A stretch of 8,802 bases of DNA from an uncultured Eubacteriales bacterium. Lineage in GTDB: Bacteria; Bacillota; Clostridia; Oscillospirales; Oscillospiraceae. A program made the translations under genes and the position numbers. The stretch is from positions 1-8,802 of the forward strand of contig CABUJV010000054.1 of assembly GCA_902492005.1 (NCBI GenBank). Direction: 5' to 3'. The notes under the pieces are model-generated. The model saw only the letters and a program-made list of their open reading frames with translations. It searched no databases and was not told where the DNA came from. Shown one piece after another: positions 1-6,657 of the stretch. Positions within the stretch are counted from its first letter, which is position 1, and every line of letters starts with the position of its first letter.

Positions 1-52
1 GAAATACCGTCAGCAGCGCCATCAATACCCGTTTCACCAGATATCTTGCCAT
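1..52 (-). CDS. ABC transporter permease, oligopeptide/dipeptide type, N-terminal fragment (runs off left edge)
   Basis: Seventeen codons are visible from the ATG at 52-50, reading MARYLVKRVLMALLTVF before the window ends. A short basic start (R, K, R) followed directly by a hydrophobic stretch is typical of the first membrane helix of OppB/DppB-like permeases, which carry peptides or nickel across the cytoplasmic membrane as half of a permease pair. An AGAGGG ribosome binding site lies at 61-66 with 8 bases to the ATG. The gene has its own promoter (330-357) and a very long structured leader, so it is probably not co-transcribed with the RND operon upstream. The family call rests on a short N-terminus by recognition only; another membrane protein with a similar start cannot be excluded. 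Confidence 0.55.
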   Translation of the reverse strand, partial: MARYLVKRVLMALLTVF

Positions 53-92
53 TTTACAGTCCCTCTTTTTCTCTTCAAATCCTCCTGGACCA

Positions 93-125
93 TTTCGGAG
101 CCGAAAACCGGTTTTTGATCGATCA
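93..125. repeat. Three abutting short inverted repeats
   Basis: The first is TTTCGG/CCGAAA around a 2-base centre (93-106). The second is the perfect 12-mer AAAACCGGTTTT (104-115). The third is the perfect 10-mer TGATCGATCA (116-125), which begins at the very next base. The first two share 104-106 and are therefore mutually exclusive as RNA hairpins. They lie just upstream of the AGGAGG-like motif at 86-81 on the minus strand. Confidence 0.75.
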
Positions 126-126
126 T

Positions 127-154
127 TGTGGTCCAAAGGTACCTTTGGACCACA
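127..154. repeat. Perfect 28-bp palindrome
   Basis: All 14 base pairs match with the axis between 140 and 141; the centre is GGTACC and the arm ends are TGTGG/CCACA. It is the longest perfect palindrome in the array. In minus-strand RNA the flanking bases 155/126 could add a wobble pair. It shares two bases (153-154) with the next palindrome, so the two full stems cannot both form completely. Confidence 0.9.
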
Positions 155-174
155 GAAATGGCTAGCCATTTCTG
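153..174. repeat. Perfect 22-bp palindrome
   Basis: Eleven base pairs match with the axis between 163 and 164; the centre is GCTAGC and the arm contains GAAATGG/CCATTTC. It overlaps the 28-bp palindrome by two bases. The GAAATGG heptamer recurs at 96-90 on the minus strand, near the AGGAGG motif upstream of the permease. Confidence 0.9.
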
Positions 175-204
175 AACTTTCAAAATAGACGATAGAAATT
201 CAGG

Positions 205-245
205 AGGGCGCACTATGTCGCCTCCGTTCCGACATAGTACGCCCT
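205..245 (-). repeat. Long stem-loop, 16-bp stem with one mismatch
   Basis: Arms 205-220 and 230-245 pair at 15 of 16 positions, the mismatch being 211/239, around a 9-base loop (221-229). Unlike its neighbours it has a true loop. No run of T follows on either strand, so it is not an ordinary intrinsic terminator. In the minus-strand transcript it would be one of the most stable parts of the permease leader. Confidence 0.85.
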
Positions 246-260
246 TGCACCTTTATTCAT
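213..260 (-). other. Possible 15-codon leader ORF
   Basis: Within the permease leader, an ATG at 260-258 opens a reading frame MNKGARAYYVGTEAT ending in TAG at 215-213, and its codons run into the long stem-loop at 205-245. A CAGGAG motif (286-281) lies upstream, but at 20 bases it is too far for normal initiation unless the hairpin at 263-283 brings it closer. There is no run of one amino acid of the kind seen in classic attenuation peptides. Translation is unproven and this may be a chance frame in a repeat. Confidence 0.15.
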
Positions 261-262
261 AC

Positions 263-283
263 GAGTTATATCTGATATAACTC
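263..283 (-). repeat. 10-bp inverted repeat around a single base
   Basis: Arms GAGTTATATC (263-272) and GATATAACTC (274-283) are perfectly complementary with one central base at 273. Five more complementary bases (TTGCA at 245-249, TGCAA at 285-289) could close an outer stem. It is the promoter-proximal member of the array, about 40 nt after the inferred transcription start. A CAGGAG motif on the minus strand (286-281) runs into its arm. Confidence 0.8.
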
Positions 284-329
284 CTGCAACCCTAAAATTT
301 GACACTAGACGGCATTTAAATCGTTTTTT

Positions 330-357
330 AGTATAGCATCTCCATCTAAAATGTCAA
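330..357 (-). promoter_or_regulatory. Sigma-A-type promoter for the ABC permease, extended -10
   Basis: On the minus strand a perfect -35 TTGACA (357-352) is followed by 16 bases and a -10 TATACT (335-330). The base triplet just before the -10 is TGC, which gives an extended TGn -10 element. The start of transcription would fall near 323, giving an untranslated leader of about 270 nt before the permease ATG at 52. A small AT-rich inverted repeat (357-370, arms ATAAAA/TTTTAT) abuts the -35 and could be an upstream or operator element. The promoter call is from direct consensus match; the start site is inferred. Confidence 0.75.
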
Positions 358-392
358 TAAAATCTTTTATAATCAATCCCTTTGGGTCCGCC

Positions 393-423
393 AAACGGCA
401 GATTCCTTTTCCTGGGGCCGTTT
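393..423 (-). terminator. Weak hairpin downstream of the RND gene
   Basis: Just after the RND stop codon (431-429), AAACGGC (423-417 on the minus strand) can pair with GCCGTTT (399-393) across a 17-base loop. Only three T residues follow, so it is at best a poor intrinsic terminator. No better terminator is seen before the next promoter at 330-357, so some read-through from the efflux operon into the permease is possible. Confidence 0.3.
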
Positions 424-428
424 TACGC

Positions 429-3400
429 TTACACCGCCGTAACCGGGGCGGAGGTCTTGCTCTCTCGCTTTCTGCGGTGGAATATATGGCTGACACTGTC
501 AATGACCGAGTAATACACCGGGGTAAACAGCAGGGTGATAATGGTCGAAACCACCATGCCGCTGATCATGGTGACGCCCATGTCCGCCATCATCTCGGCC
601 GCTCCGCTCATGCCCAGGGCCATGGGAACCAGGGCCAGGATCGTGGTGAGAGTGGTCATCATCACGGGGCGAATCCGCAAGGGACAGGCGTTGAGGATGG
701 CTTCCTCGCGGCTCTCGCCCCGGGCCCGCCGGGTCTGAATATAGTCCACCAGGATGATGGAGGCGTTGACCACGGTGCCGGCCAGCATGATGAGGGCTAC
801 CAGAGAAACCATGGACAGATCCCGTCCGGTGAGCGGCAGGGCAAACAGAGCCCCCGCAAAGGCCACCGGCAGGATCATCATGACGATGACGGGCATGAGG
901 AAGGACTCAAATTGGGAGGCCAAGATGAAGTATACCAGGCCCAGGGCCACCAGCAGAGCCAGCAGCAGGTCGCTGAAGCTGTCCATCATGTCGGCGTAGC
1001 TGCCGCCGCTCTCGGCGGTGTAGCCCTCCGGCATCGGATACTCGGCCAGAATGGCGTTGATCTGCTTGGTCATGGCGGTGGTGTTGCCGCTGATGGTGTC
1101 TCCGGTGACGGTGATCTGGCGGGACTGATTGACCCGGGTGATGCTCTGGGGGGCCAGCTCCACGTTCACCTCGGCCACCGAGGACAGGGGCACATAGCCC
1201 CCGTAGGCAGAGGCCACCGGCATGGAGCGCAACGCGTCCAGGCTCCCGGCGGCCACGCCGTCGCCTCGGACCACCACGTCCAGCTCCCTATGGTCGATGG
1301 TAACGGTGGTGGCGGTGGTGCCGGTGAGCTCGGCGCGCACCGCCGCGCCGATGGTGGCGGCGGTCAGGCCGTATTGGGCCGCCGCCTGGCGGTTCACCGT
1401 CACCGCCACCTGGGGCACCTGCTCGGACACCGAGCTGGACACGTCAATGGCGTCCTCCAGTTCGGCGATGCGCGCAGCCAGGTCGTCGCCGATCTGTCTG
1501 AGGACCTGATCGTCCTCGCCGCTAACCGCCACGCTGATGTCGCTGCCGCTGCCCATCATGGCTGTCATGTCGGAGGCGCTGGTGGTGATCTCGCACCCCG
1601 CGATGTCCTGGAGATGCTCCCGTAGGTCCGCCGCCACCTGGGAGCTGCTGCGTTCCCGCTCGGTCTTATCCACCAGATTGAGCATGATGGTGGCCGACTC
1701 CGCCTGGGCCTGATAATACAGGTCGCTCAGCTCCGGACAGTGGTCCTGAGCCACGGCCACCACCCGGTCGGCGATGGCGGCGGTCTCCTCCAGCTCGGAG
1801 CCGATGGGCGTACTGACGCTGATGGTGACCTGTCCCTGATCCATCTCGGGCATAAGGACCATGTTGGTGGACAGGCAGGCGCTGACAAACACCGCCACCA
1901 GGGCGATGGAGGCCGCCATACCCAGCCACAGGTGCCGAACGAAGAACCGCAGTACCCCGGTATAGGCCTTCTGGGCCCGCTGCACCAGGGATGGCCGGCC
2001 CGCCCGCTTGGCGGCCCGGGCCTCCTGGCGCAGCCTCTGCCGCCGGACTTTCTCCTCGTCCAGCAGGAAGTAGCACAACAGGGGCACCAAGGTCACAGCG
2101 ATGGCCAAGGAAGCCAGGATCAGGAAGGCGATGGTGAGGCAGAAATCCTTGAAGATCATGCCCGCCAGACCGCCGGTGAGACCCAGGGGCAGGAAGACAG
2201 CCACCGTGGTCAGGGTGGAGGCCGTCAGAGAGAGCGTGACCTCCCGGGTCCCCTCCACGCAGGAGGTCATCCGGTCATGGCCCTCTCCGGCGTAGCGGTA
2301 GATGTTCTCCAGCACCACGATGGAGTTGTCCACGATCATGCCCACGCCCATGGCGATGCCGCCCAGACTCATCATGTTCAGGGTCAGGTCAAACACGTTC
2401 ATGAGCACAAAGACCGACAGGATACACACGGGCATGGAAATGGCGATGGTCATGGTGGCGTCCGGCCGCCGCAGGAAGAGGAAGACCACGACGGCGGCCA
2501 GAAGGACGCCCAGGACGATGTTCTGCAGGGCGGACTCCACCGCCATGTTGATGTAGTCGGTGGCCAGATAGGGCAGGGTGTAGCGGATGGAGGGGGCCTT
2601 GGCCTGGAGCTCAGCCATCTTGGCCTCCACGGCGTTGGCGGTGGTGACCTCGTTGGCGCCGGACTGCTTGGTCACCTGGAGGAGCACGCAGGCCGTGCCG
2701 TCCACCTTGGCGATGGTGTCCGGATCGGTAGCCTCCAGCGCTACGTCCGCCACCTCGGACAGGCGGATGGTGCCGCCGGTGGGCAGGGCCAGGAGCATGT
2801 TGGCCACGTCGTCCACCGTCTGGAACTTGGCGTCGGTGGAGACCGTCAGGGTCTTGGAGCCGTTTTGCATGTCGCCGCCGGGGTAGAGCAGATTTTCCGC
2901 AGCCAGGAAATTACAGATATAGGCATTGGACAGGCCGTAGCCTGCCGCCCTGGTGGAGTCGAGCTGTACGGCGATCTGCTGGCCCACGCCGCCGTAGATG
3001 TCCACGGCGGCCACGCCCCCAATGCGCTCCAGGGCCGGCCCCACGGTGTCTTCCGCCAGGTTCTGCAGCTCAGACAGGTCGTCGCCCATCAGGGCCACCA
3101 TGGCCGCGGGCATCATATCGCTGATGTTCAGGTTGATGATGACCGGATCAGAGCAGCCGTCCGGCAGGGAGAGGGCGTCGAACTGCTCTCTCAGTTTGGT
3201 GGCGGCGGTATCCACGTCGGTGCCGTCCACGTAGAGGATCTGCACCGTGGTGATGCTGTCGGCGGAGCTGGACTGGATCTCGTCCACGCCGGAGACTGAC
3301 ATGATGGCCGACTCCAGGGGCCGGGTGACCAGCTCCTCCATGTCGCTGGGGCTGGCGCCGTTGTAGTAGCAGTAGACGTAGGCCGCCGGGTAGGACATGT

Positions 3401-3515
3401 TGGGCAGCAGGGACATCTGGAGCCGGGTGGTAAAGGCCACGCCGAAGATCAGAATCAGGATGACCGCCAAGAGGGTGGTCACCTTATGCTTGATGCAAAA
3501 TTTTGAGATGGTCAT
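429..3515 (-). CDS. RND-family efflux transporter (AcrB/SwrC-like, HAE-1 type)
   Basis: This 1028-residue protein has the usual length and full fold of a hydrophobe/amphiphile RND pump, which exports drugs, detergents or lipids using the proton gradient. It opens with helix 1 (about 12-30) and then LLPNMSYP. A large extracytoplasmic domain (about 35-328) is followed by a helix bundle (about 330-482), a basic cytoplasmic linker (484-520), a second large domain (about 550-845) and a second helix bundle (850-1005). Helix 4 carries GMIVDNSIVVLENI (393-405) with D396 followed by N397, where AcrB has a pair of aspartates. Helix 10 carries GTVVNASIILVDY (913-925). It is the last gene of the operon, starting 6 bases after the adaptor stop, with a GGGGAGGG-like ribosome binding site. 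The substrate cannot be told from sequence. Confidence 0.93.
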   Translation of the reverse strand: MTISKFCIKHKVTTLLAVILILIFGVAFTTRLQMSLLPNMSYPAAYVYCYYNGASPSDMEELVTRPLESAIMSVSGVDEIQSSSADSITTVQILYVDGTDVDTAATKLREQFDALSLPDGCSDPVIINLNISDMMPAAMVALMGDDLSELQNLAEDTVGPALERIGGVAAVDIYGGVGQQIAVQLDSTRAAGYGLSNAYICNFLAAENLLYPGGDMQNGSKTLTVSTDAKFQTVDDVANMLLALPTGGTIRLSEVADVALEATDPDTIAKVDGTACVLLQVTKQSGANEVTTANAVEAKMAELQAKAPSIRYTLPYLATDYINMAVESALQNIVLGVLLAAVVVFLFLRRPDATMTIAISMPVCILSVFVLMNVFDLTLNMMSLGGIAMGVGMIVDNSIVVLENIYRYAGEGHDRMTSCVEGTREVTLSLTASTLTTVAVFLPLGLTGGLAGMIFKDFCLTIAFLILASLAIAVTLVPLLCYFLLDEEKVRRQRLRQEARAAKRAGRPSLVQRAQKAYTGVLRFFVRHLWLGMAASIALVAVFVSACLSTNMVLMPEMDQGQVTISVSTPIGSELEETAAIADRVVAVAQDHCPELSDLYYQAQAESATIMLNLVDKTERERSSSQVAADLREHLQDIAGCEITTSASDMTAMMGSGSDISVAVSGEDDQVLRQIGDDLAARIAELEDAIDVSSSVSEQVPQVAVTVNRQAAAQYGLTAATIGAAVRAELTGTTATTVTIDHRELDVVVRGDGVAAGSLDALRSMPVASAYGGYVPLSSVAEVNVELAPQSITRVNQSRQITVTGDTISGNTTAMTKQINAILAEYPMPEGYTAESGGSYADMMDSFSDLLLALLVALGLVYFILASQFESFLMPVIVMMILPVAFAGALFALPLTGRDLSMVSLVALIMLAGTVVNASIILVDYIQTRRARGESREEAILNACPLRIRPVMMTTLTTILALVPMALGMSGAAEMMADMGVTMISGMVVSTIITLLFTPVYYSVIDSVSHIFHRRKRESKTSAPVTAV

Positions 3516-3521
3516 CCGGCA

Positions 3522-4697
3522 TCAGCCCTCCCCGGTTACGATCCGGACCAGGGCGCCGTCGGAGAGGTAGGCCTGTCCCACGGTGACCAGCTGCTGCCCG
3601 GCCTCCAGACCGGAGGTGACCTCGGTGACGCCGTTGCCGGTCAGGCCGGTGGTCACCTCCACGTATCGGGCGGCGTCATCCTCCACCACATAGACATACT
3701 GGGTGTCGCCGCTGGTCAGGATGGCCTGGGTGGGGATCACGATGGTATCGGCGGAGGTGTCGGTATGGAAGGTCACGTCGGCAAACATGCCCGACAGCAG
3801 GCCCTCCACCCCGGCGGGGATGGACACCGCCACGGTATACAGCTTGGTCTGGAGGCTGGCGGTCTTGTCCACGGAGCGGATGGCGCCGGTAAAGGCGGCG
3901 CCGATGGAGCTGACGGTCACATCCACCTCGTCCCCGATCTTCAGCTTGGGCACCAGGGCCTCGGAGACGGTGACGGTGATCTTGAGCTGATCCACCCCGT
4001 CGATGACGGCCACCGGCGCGGCGTTGGAGACGAAGGCGTCCTGCACCGCCGACAGGGACAGCAGCACGCCGGAGATGGGGGCGATGACATTGCCGCTGCC
4101 GTCCACGTTCTCCAGAGCGGTGGCGAGCTGCTCCACGTTGGCCTTGGAGCTCTGGATGCCCGCCTCAAGCTGGGCCAGGGTGGAGTCCCGGGTCACCTGG
4201 GCGGACAGCAGGGTCAGCTCCGCCGCGTCGATCTCCGCCTGGGAGGCGGCGCCGATCTCCTGAAGGGCCTTCAGGTCGCTGAGGTTCTTCTCGTACAGGG
4301 CGATCTGCTTTTCAAACAGGGCAGCCTGGTCCTGATAGCTCTTCACGGTGGAATCATAGCTGATGCTGGCCGCCTGATAGGAGGACAGGGTGCTGTCCAG
4401 ATCCAGAGTGCAGATGGCCTGCCCCGCCCGGACGGTGTCGCCCACCTCTACATAGACCGCGGTGCACTTGGCCGCAGTGGCCACAAAGACCGACGCATCG
4501 GTGTCGGACTCCACCTTGCCGGAGATCTTGTTCTCCGTGGAGATGGTGTTGGCGTTCACGGTCTCCACCTGGACGGCGGTGCCGGCGGGGGGCTCGCTTT
4601 CGGCCGGGCTGTTTTGGGCCTCCCCCCCGCCGCAGGCGCTGAGGGAAACCAGCAGCGCGCCGCAGAGCAGCAGCGCCGGGATACGATGGCTTTTCAT
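3522..4697 (-). CDS. RND efflux adaptor lipoprotein (HlyD/AcrA-like membrane fusion protein)
   Basis: This protein links the RND pump to its outer partner. It has a lipoprotein signal with lipobox LSAC, so C22 would be lipid-anchored on the outer face of the membrane. The first lipoyl half lies at about 58-100 (VYVEVGDTVRAGQ), an alpha-helical coiled-coil hairpin at about 105-195, the second lipoyl half at 203-232 (APISGVLLSL), a beta-barrel domain at about 237-310, and a membrane-proximal domain at about 315-390. Near the hairpin tip, L145 and S152 sit at the spacing of the R-x6-L-x6-S motif that docks TolC, but the first position is N138. A strong AAGGAGG site precedes the ATG by about 11 bases. 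It lies between the TolC-like and RND genes with gaps of 19 and 6 bases. At 391 residues it has normal family length. Confidence 0.92.
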   Translation of the reverse strand: MKSHRIPALLLCGALLVSLSACGGGEAQNSPAESEPPAGTAVQVETVNANTISTENKISGKVESDTDASVFVATAAKCTAVYVEVGDTVRAGQAICTLDLDSTLSSYQAASISYDSTVKSYQDQAALFEKQIALYEKNLSDLKALQEIGAASQAEIDAAELTLLSAQVTRDSTLAQLEAGIQSSKANVEQLATALENVDGSGNVIAPISGVLLSLSAVQDAFVSNAAPVAVIDGVDQLKITVTVSEALVPKLKIGDEVDVTVSSIGAAFTGAIRSVDKTASLQTKLYTVAVSIPAGVEGLLSGMFADVTFHTDTSADTIVIPTQAILTSGDTQYVYVVEDDAARYVEVTTGLTGNGVTEVTSGLEAGQQLVTVGQAYLSDGALVRIVTGEG

Positions 4698-4716
4698 ACG
4701 ATGTAGGTCCTCCTTG

Positions 4717-5982
4717 TCAGTTCAGGATGCCGTGCTCCACAGCCCAGCGGTAGGTGTTGTACGCGGAGAACAGGTCCAGCCTGGCCTGCTCCACCGTCTC
4801 CTCGGCGGCGCTCACCTTGTCGGCGGCGTCCAGTAGGGCGTTGCGGGAGATGCTGCCCTGCTGGTATTTGAGCTCCATGGAGGCGTAGGTGTCCCGCTCG
4901 CAGGACAGGGCCGTCCTGGCGGCCGCCAGGACCTGCTGGTAATCCTTCACCTGTAAGTACAAGGTCCGGAAGGCCATTTCGAAGTTCTGCACGGTGGCGC
5001 TGTATGTATACTGGGCGGACTGGTAGGTGTGCAGCGCCGAGGCCAGTTGGTAGCGGCTGGTGTCGTAGTGGTATTTCTTGGCGGCGTCCTTGTAGTCCTC
5101 CTCCGCGTCCTCCAGGGTCAGCTCCGCGGCGTACAGGCTGTAGCTGGCCGCCTTGGCCGCGGCCAGGTCGGTCTCCAGCTCCATGGCCGCCAGCGCCTCG
5201 CCGCTCACCTCCGGCAGATCGCCCAGCTCCATCTCCCCCGTCAGCTCGGCGCCGACCATCAGCTCCAGCTGCATGGTGTAGTTGGCCCGGTTCATGGCCA
5301 GGGTCTGGCGGCCGCTGACCAGCGAGGTTCGGCTGGCCGTCACCTGCTGCAGGGTCAGGGCGGAGATCTGGCCCAGGTCATAGCGCAGCTCCATCTCCTG
5401 AATGGAGCGCTCCAGCGCATCCAGACTGCGGCCCAGGGAGACGTCGGTCAGGTCCATCTCTAGCAGGGCCACGTACAGGGACTCCGCCGCCATGACCACC
5501 TGGTTTTCCGCCGCCCGGAGCTGGCGGACGATGTCGGCGTTGTCCTGCTGCAGCTCGCCGTCCTTGATGGCGTCAAAGGTATCCCGTACGGCGCTGTAGT
5601 TCTGCGCCAGCATGGCGGAGGAATAGGAGTTCCCCTGGCCGAACTGGATGAGCATCCACTGGTAGTCGGCGATCTCGTTGAGCTGCTTTTTCAGGCTGTC
5701 GTACATTTTGTCGTAGTCCAGCACCTCGATGGAGGCAATGGTCTCCTCCAGGGCCAGCAAGTTGTAATTGTTTTCCCGCAGGCGGCTGTCCAGGTTCTCA
5801 AAGGACAGCACGCCCACCGGGTCCGGCTGGGCCGGGGCCGCCGGCAGGGCCGCTTCCGCCTCACCCGTCTCCGCCGGGGCCGCCGTCCCGTCCTCCGCCT
5901 GCCCCGCCGCGAAGGCGGACAGAACGCAGAGGGAGACCGTCATAGCCACTGCCAGCAGCAGCGCGATGGCTCTTCGATTCAT
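4717..5982 (-). CDS. TolC-family (OEP-like) coiled-coil secreted protein
   Basis: This 421-residue protein has a cleavable signal peptide (helix 5-22, likely cut near SAFA-A at 25/26) and a Pro/Ala/Glu-rich linker to about 55. The rest is almost wholly helical. An internal duplication is visible: LY at 169-170 then ELRYDLGQIS at 198-207, against LY at 341-342 then ELKYQQGSIS at 370-379, with the same 30-residue spacing. This is the signature of the two OEP repeats of TolC. In Gram-negatives TolC forms the outer-membrane exit duct. Here I see no long alternating strands where the beta-barrel hairpins should be, and the host is probably single-membraned, so it may act as a periplasm-like or wall-spanning tube or stabiliser. 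Its ATG overlaps the regulator's stop in ATGA, and GGAGG lies 8 bases upstream. Confidence 0.85.
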   Translation of the reverse strand: MNRRAIALLLAVAMTVSLCVLSAFAAGQAEDGTAAPAETGEAEAALPAAPAQPDPVGVLSFENLDSRLRENNYNLLALEETIASIEVLDYDKMYDSLKKQLNEIADYQWMLIQFGQGNSYSSAMLAQNYSAVRDTFDAIKDGELQQDNADIVRQLRAAENQVVMAAESLYVALLEMDLTDVSLGRSLDALERSIQEMELRYDLGQISALTLQQVTASRTSLVSGRQTLAMNRANYTMQLELMVGAELTGEMELGDLPEVSGEALAAMELETDLAAAKAASYSLYAAELTLEDAEEDYKDAAKKYHYDTSRYQLASALHTYQSAQYTYSATVQNFEMAFRTLYLQVKDYQQVLAAARTALSCERDTYASMELKYQQGSISRNALLDAADKVSAAEETVEQARLDLFSAYNTYRWAVEHGILN

Positions 5983-6626
5983 GCTCGTATTCCTCCTTGT
6001 TGGGTTTGGGCTGCATTCGTTCGGTGGTTCAGGCTGCCGTATTTCAGAATGTCGATGCGTTCCTCCAGCTTTCTCCGCTGGTCCCCGATCTCCTCGGGCC
6101 GGGTGAATATCACCACCATGGCCGACACCAGCGACATGACCGTCATGGAAAAGACGGCCTCCACCGAAGCCCGGTCTTTCCGGCGTAAGCCGGTCGTGTC
6201 AATCCTCTGCCACAGCTCCTCCGGCAATAGTTGTTCCGGCAGGGCGCAGGCCTGCATCATGTCCATCCCCGGATTGATGCGTATGACCTGAATGCAGCGG
6301 CGGAGCGCCGGGTCCTGACTGTCCCGGCACTGGACCAGGTAATCGTAGGCCAAAAGCTGCATGCCGAACAGGTCTCCCCTCGCCTGGTCCAGCAATACGC
6401 CGAACACCTGCGTAAAGTGCTGGCGCACGTCGTCCAGCAGGTAGAAGAACAGGTCCTCCTTGCCCTCAAAGTACTGGTAAAAGCTCCCCCGGGGGATACC
6501 GGCGATCTGGATGATCTTGTTGATGGATACATCCGCATAGCCGGTGCGGACGAATTCCTCCCAGGCGGCCTCGATCAGGCGCCTTCGCTTCTCCTCCGGC
6601 AGACGGAAAAAAGTCCCGGTCGGCAT
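5979..6626 (-). CDS. TetR/AcrR-family transcriptional regulator of the efflux operon
   Basis: This 215-residue regulator is the first gene of the operon it probably represses. The N-terminal helix-turn-helix is clear: RRRLIEAAWEEF (14-25), then SINKIIQIAGIPRGSFYQYFEGKEDL (34-59), with the GSFYQYF recognition-helix signature. The rest is a helical ligand-binding and dimer domain that varies between members. I chose the ATG at 6626-6624 because AGGAGG lies 6 bases upstream. The longer in-frame ATG at 6686 lies inside the -35 element, before the inferred start of transcription, so it cannot be used from that promoter. The stop overlaps the TolC-like start by 4 bases, indicating translational coupling. 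Its inducer, probably a substrate of the pump, is unknown. Confidence 0.9.
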   Translation of the reverse strand: MPTGTFFRLPEEKRRRLIEAAWEEFVRTGYADVSINKIIQIAGIPRGSFYQYFEGKEDLFFYLLDDVRQHFTQVFGVLLDQARGDLFGMQLLAYDYLVQCRDSQDPALRRCIQVIRINPGMDMMQACALPEQLLPEELWQRIDTTGLRRKDRASVEAVFSMTVMSLVSAMVVIFTRPEEIGDQRRKLEERIDILKYGSLNHRTNAAQTQQGGIRA

Positions 6627-6642
6627 GCGATTCCTCCTCATG

Positions 6643-6655
6643 TGACAAGCTGTCA
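6643..6655. promoter_or_regulatory. Second inverted repeat over the operon start site
   Basis: TGACA (6643-6647) and TGTCA (6651-6655) are inverted around three bases and span the inferred transcription start, between the -10 and the tetR ribosome binding site. It may be a second, weaker operator or chance. It is shorter than the palindrome in the spacer. Confidence 0.35.
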
Positions 6656-6657
6656 TA

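Larger units (their letters stand above)
93..283. repeat. Palindrome array in the permease leader
   Basis: Between the promoter and the permease, this stretch holds seven inverted repeats packed almost end to end: 93-106, 104-115, 116-125, 127-154, 153-174, 205-245 and 263-283. Several abut or overlap by 2-3 bases. Most are perfect palindromes with no spacer, so in RNA each would fold with a four-base loop made from its own centre. Composition is less GC-rich than the neighbouring genes. No protein gene covers it. The organisation suggests either a dispersed palindromic repeat element of the REP/MITE kind inserted in the leader, or a structured regulatory leader. The palindromes are seen directly; the nature of the unit is inference. 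Confidence 0.8.

Noticed and set aside
34..93. A 19-codon upstream frame (ATG at 93-91, minus strand) overlapping the permease start.
   Set aside because: It has no ribosome binding site before its ATG; the AGGAGG motif lies inside the frame rather than upstream.
107..166. Centres of the palindromes read as common restriction sites (ACCGGT, ATCGAT, GGTACC, GCTAGC), suggesting cloning linkers.
   Set aside because: Any perfect palindrome has a six-base palindrome at its centre, many of which are restriction sites. The flanking arms are far longer than linkers and no vector sequence is present.
93..283. CRISPR array or integron attC cassette.
   Set aside because: The palindromes differ from each other, there is no regular repeat-spacer pattern, and no cas, integrase or attC core sites are seen.
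351..3299. Two long plus-strand open frames (351-1625 and 1740-3299) rich in His, Gly and Gln.
   Set aside because: They lie antisense to the RND gene, have no ribosome binding sites or recognisable domains, and show the low-complexity composition expected from reading a GC-rich gene backwards.
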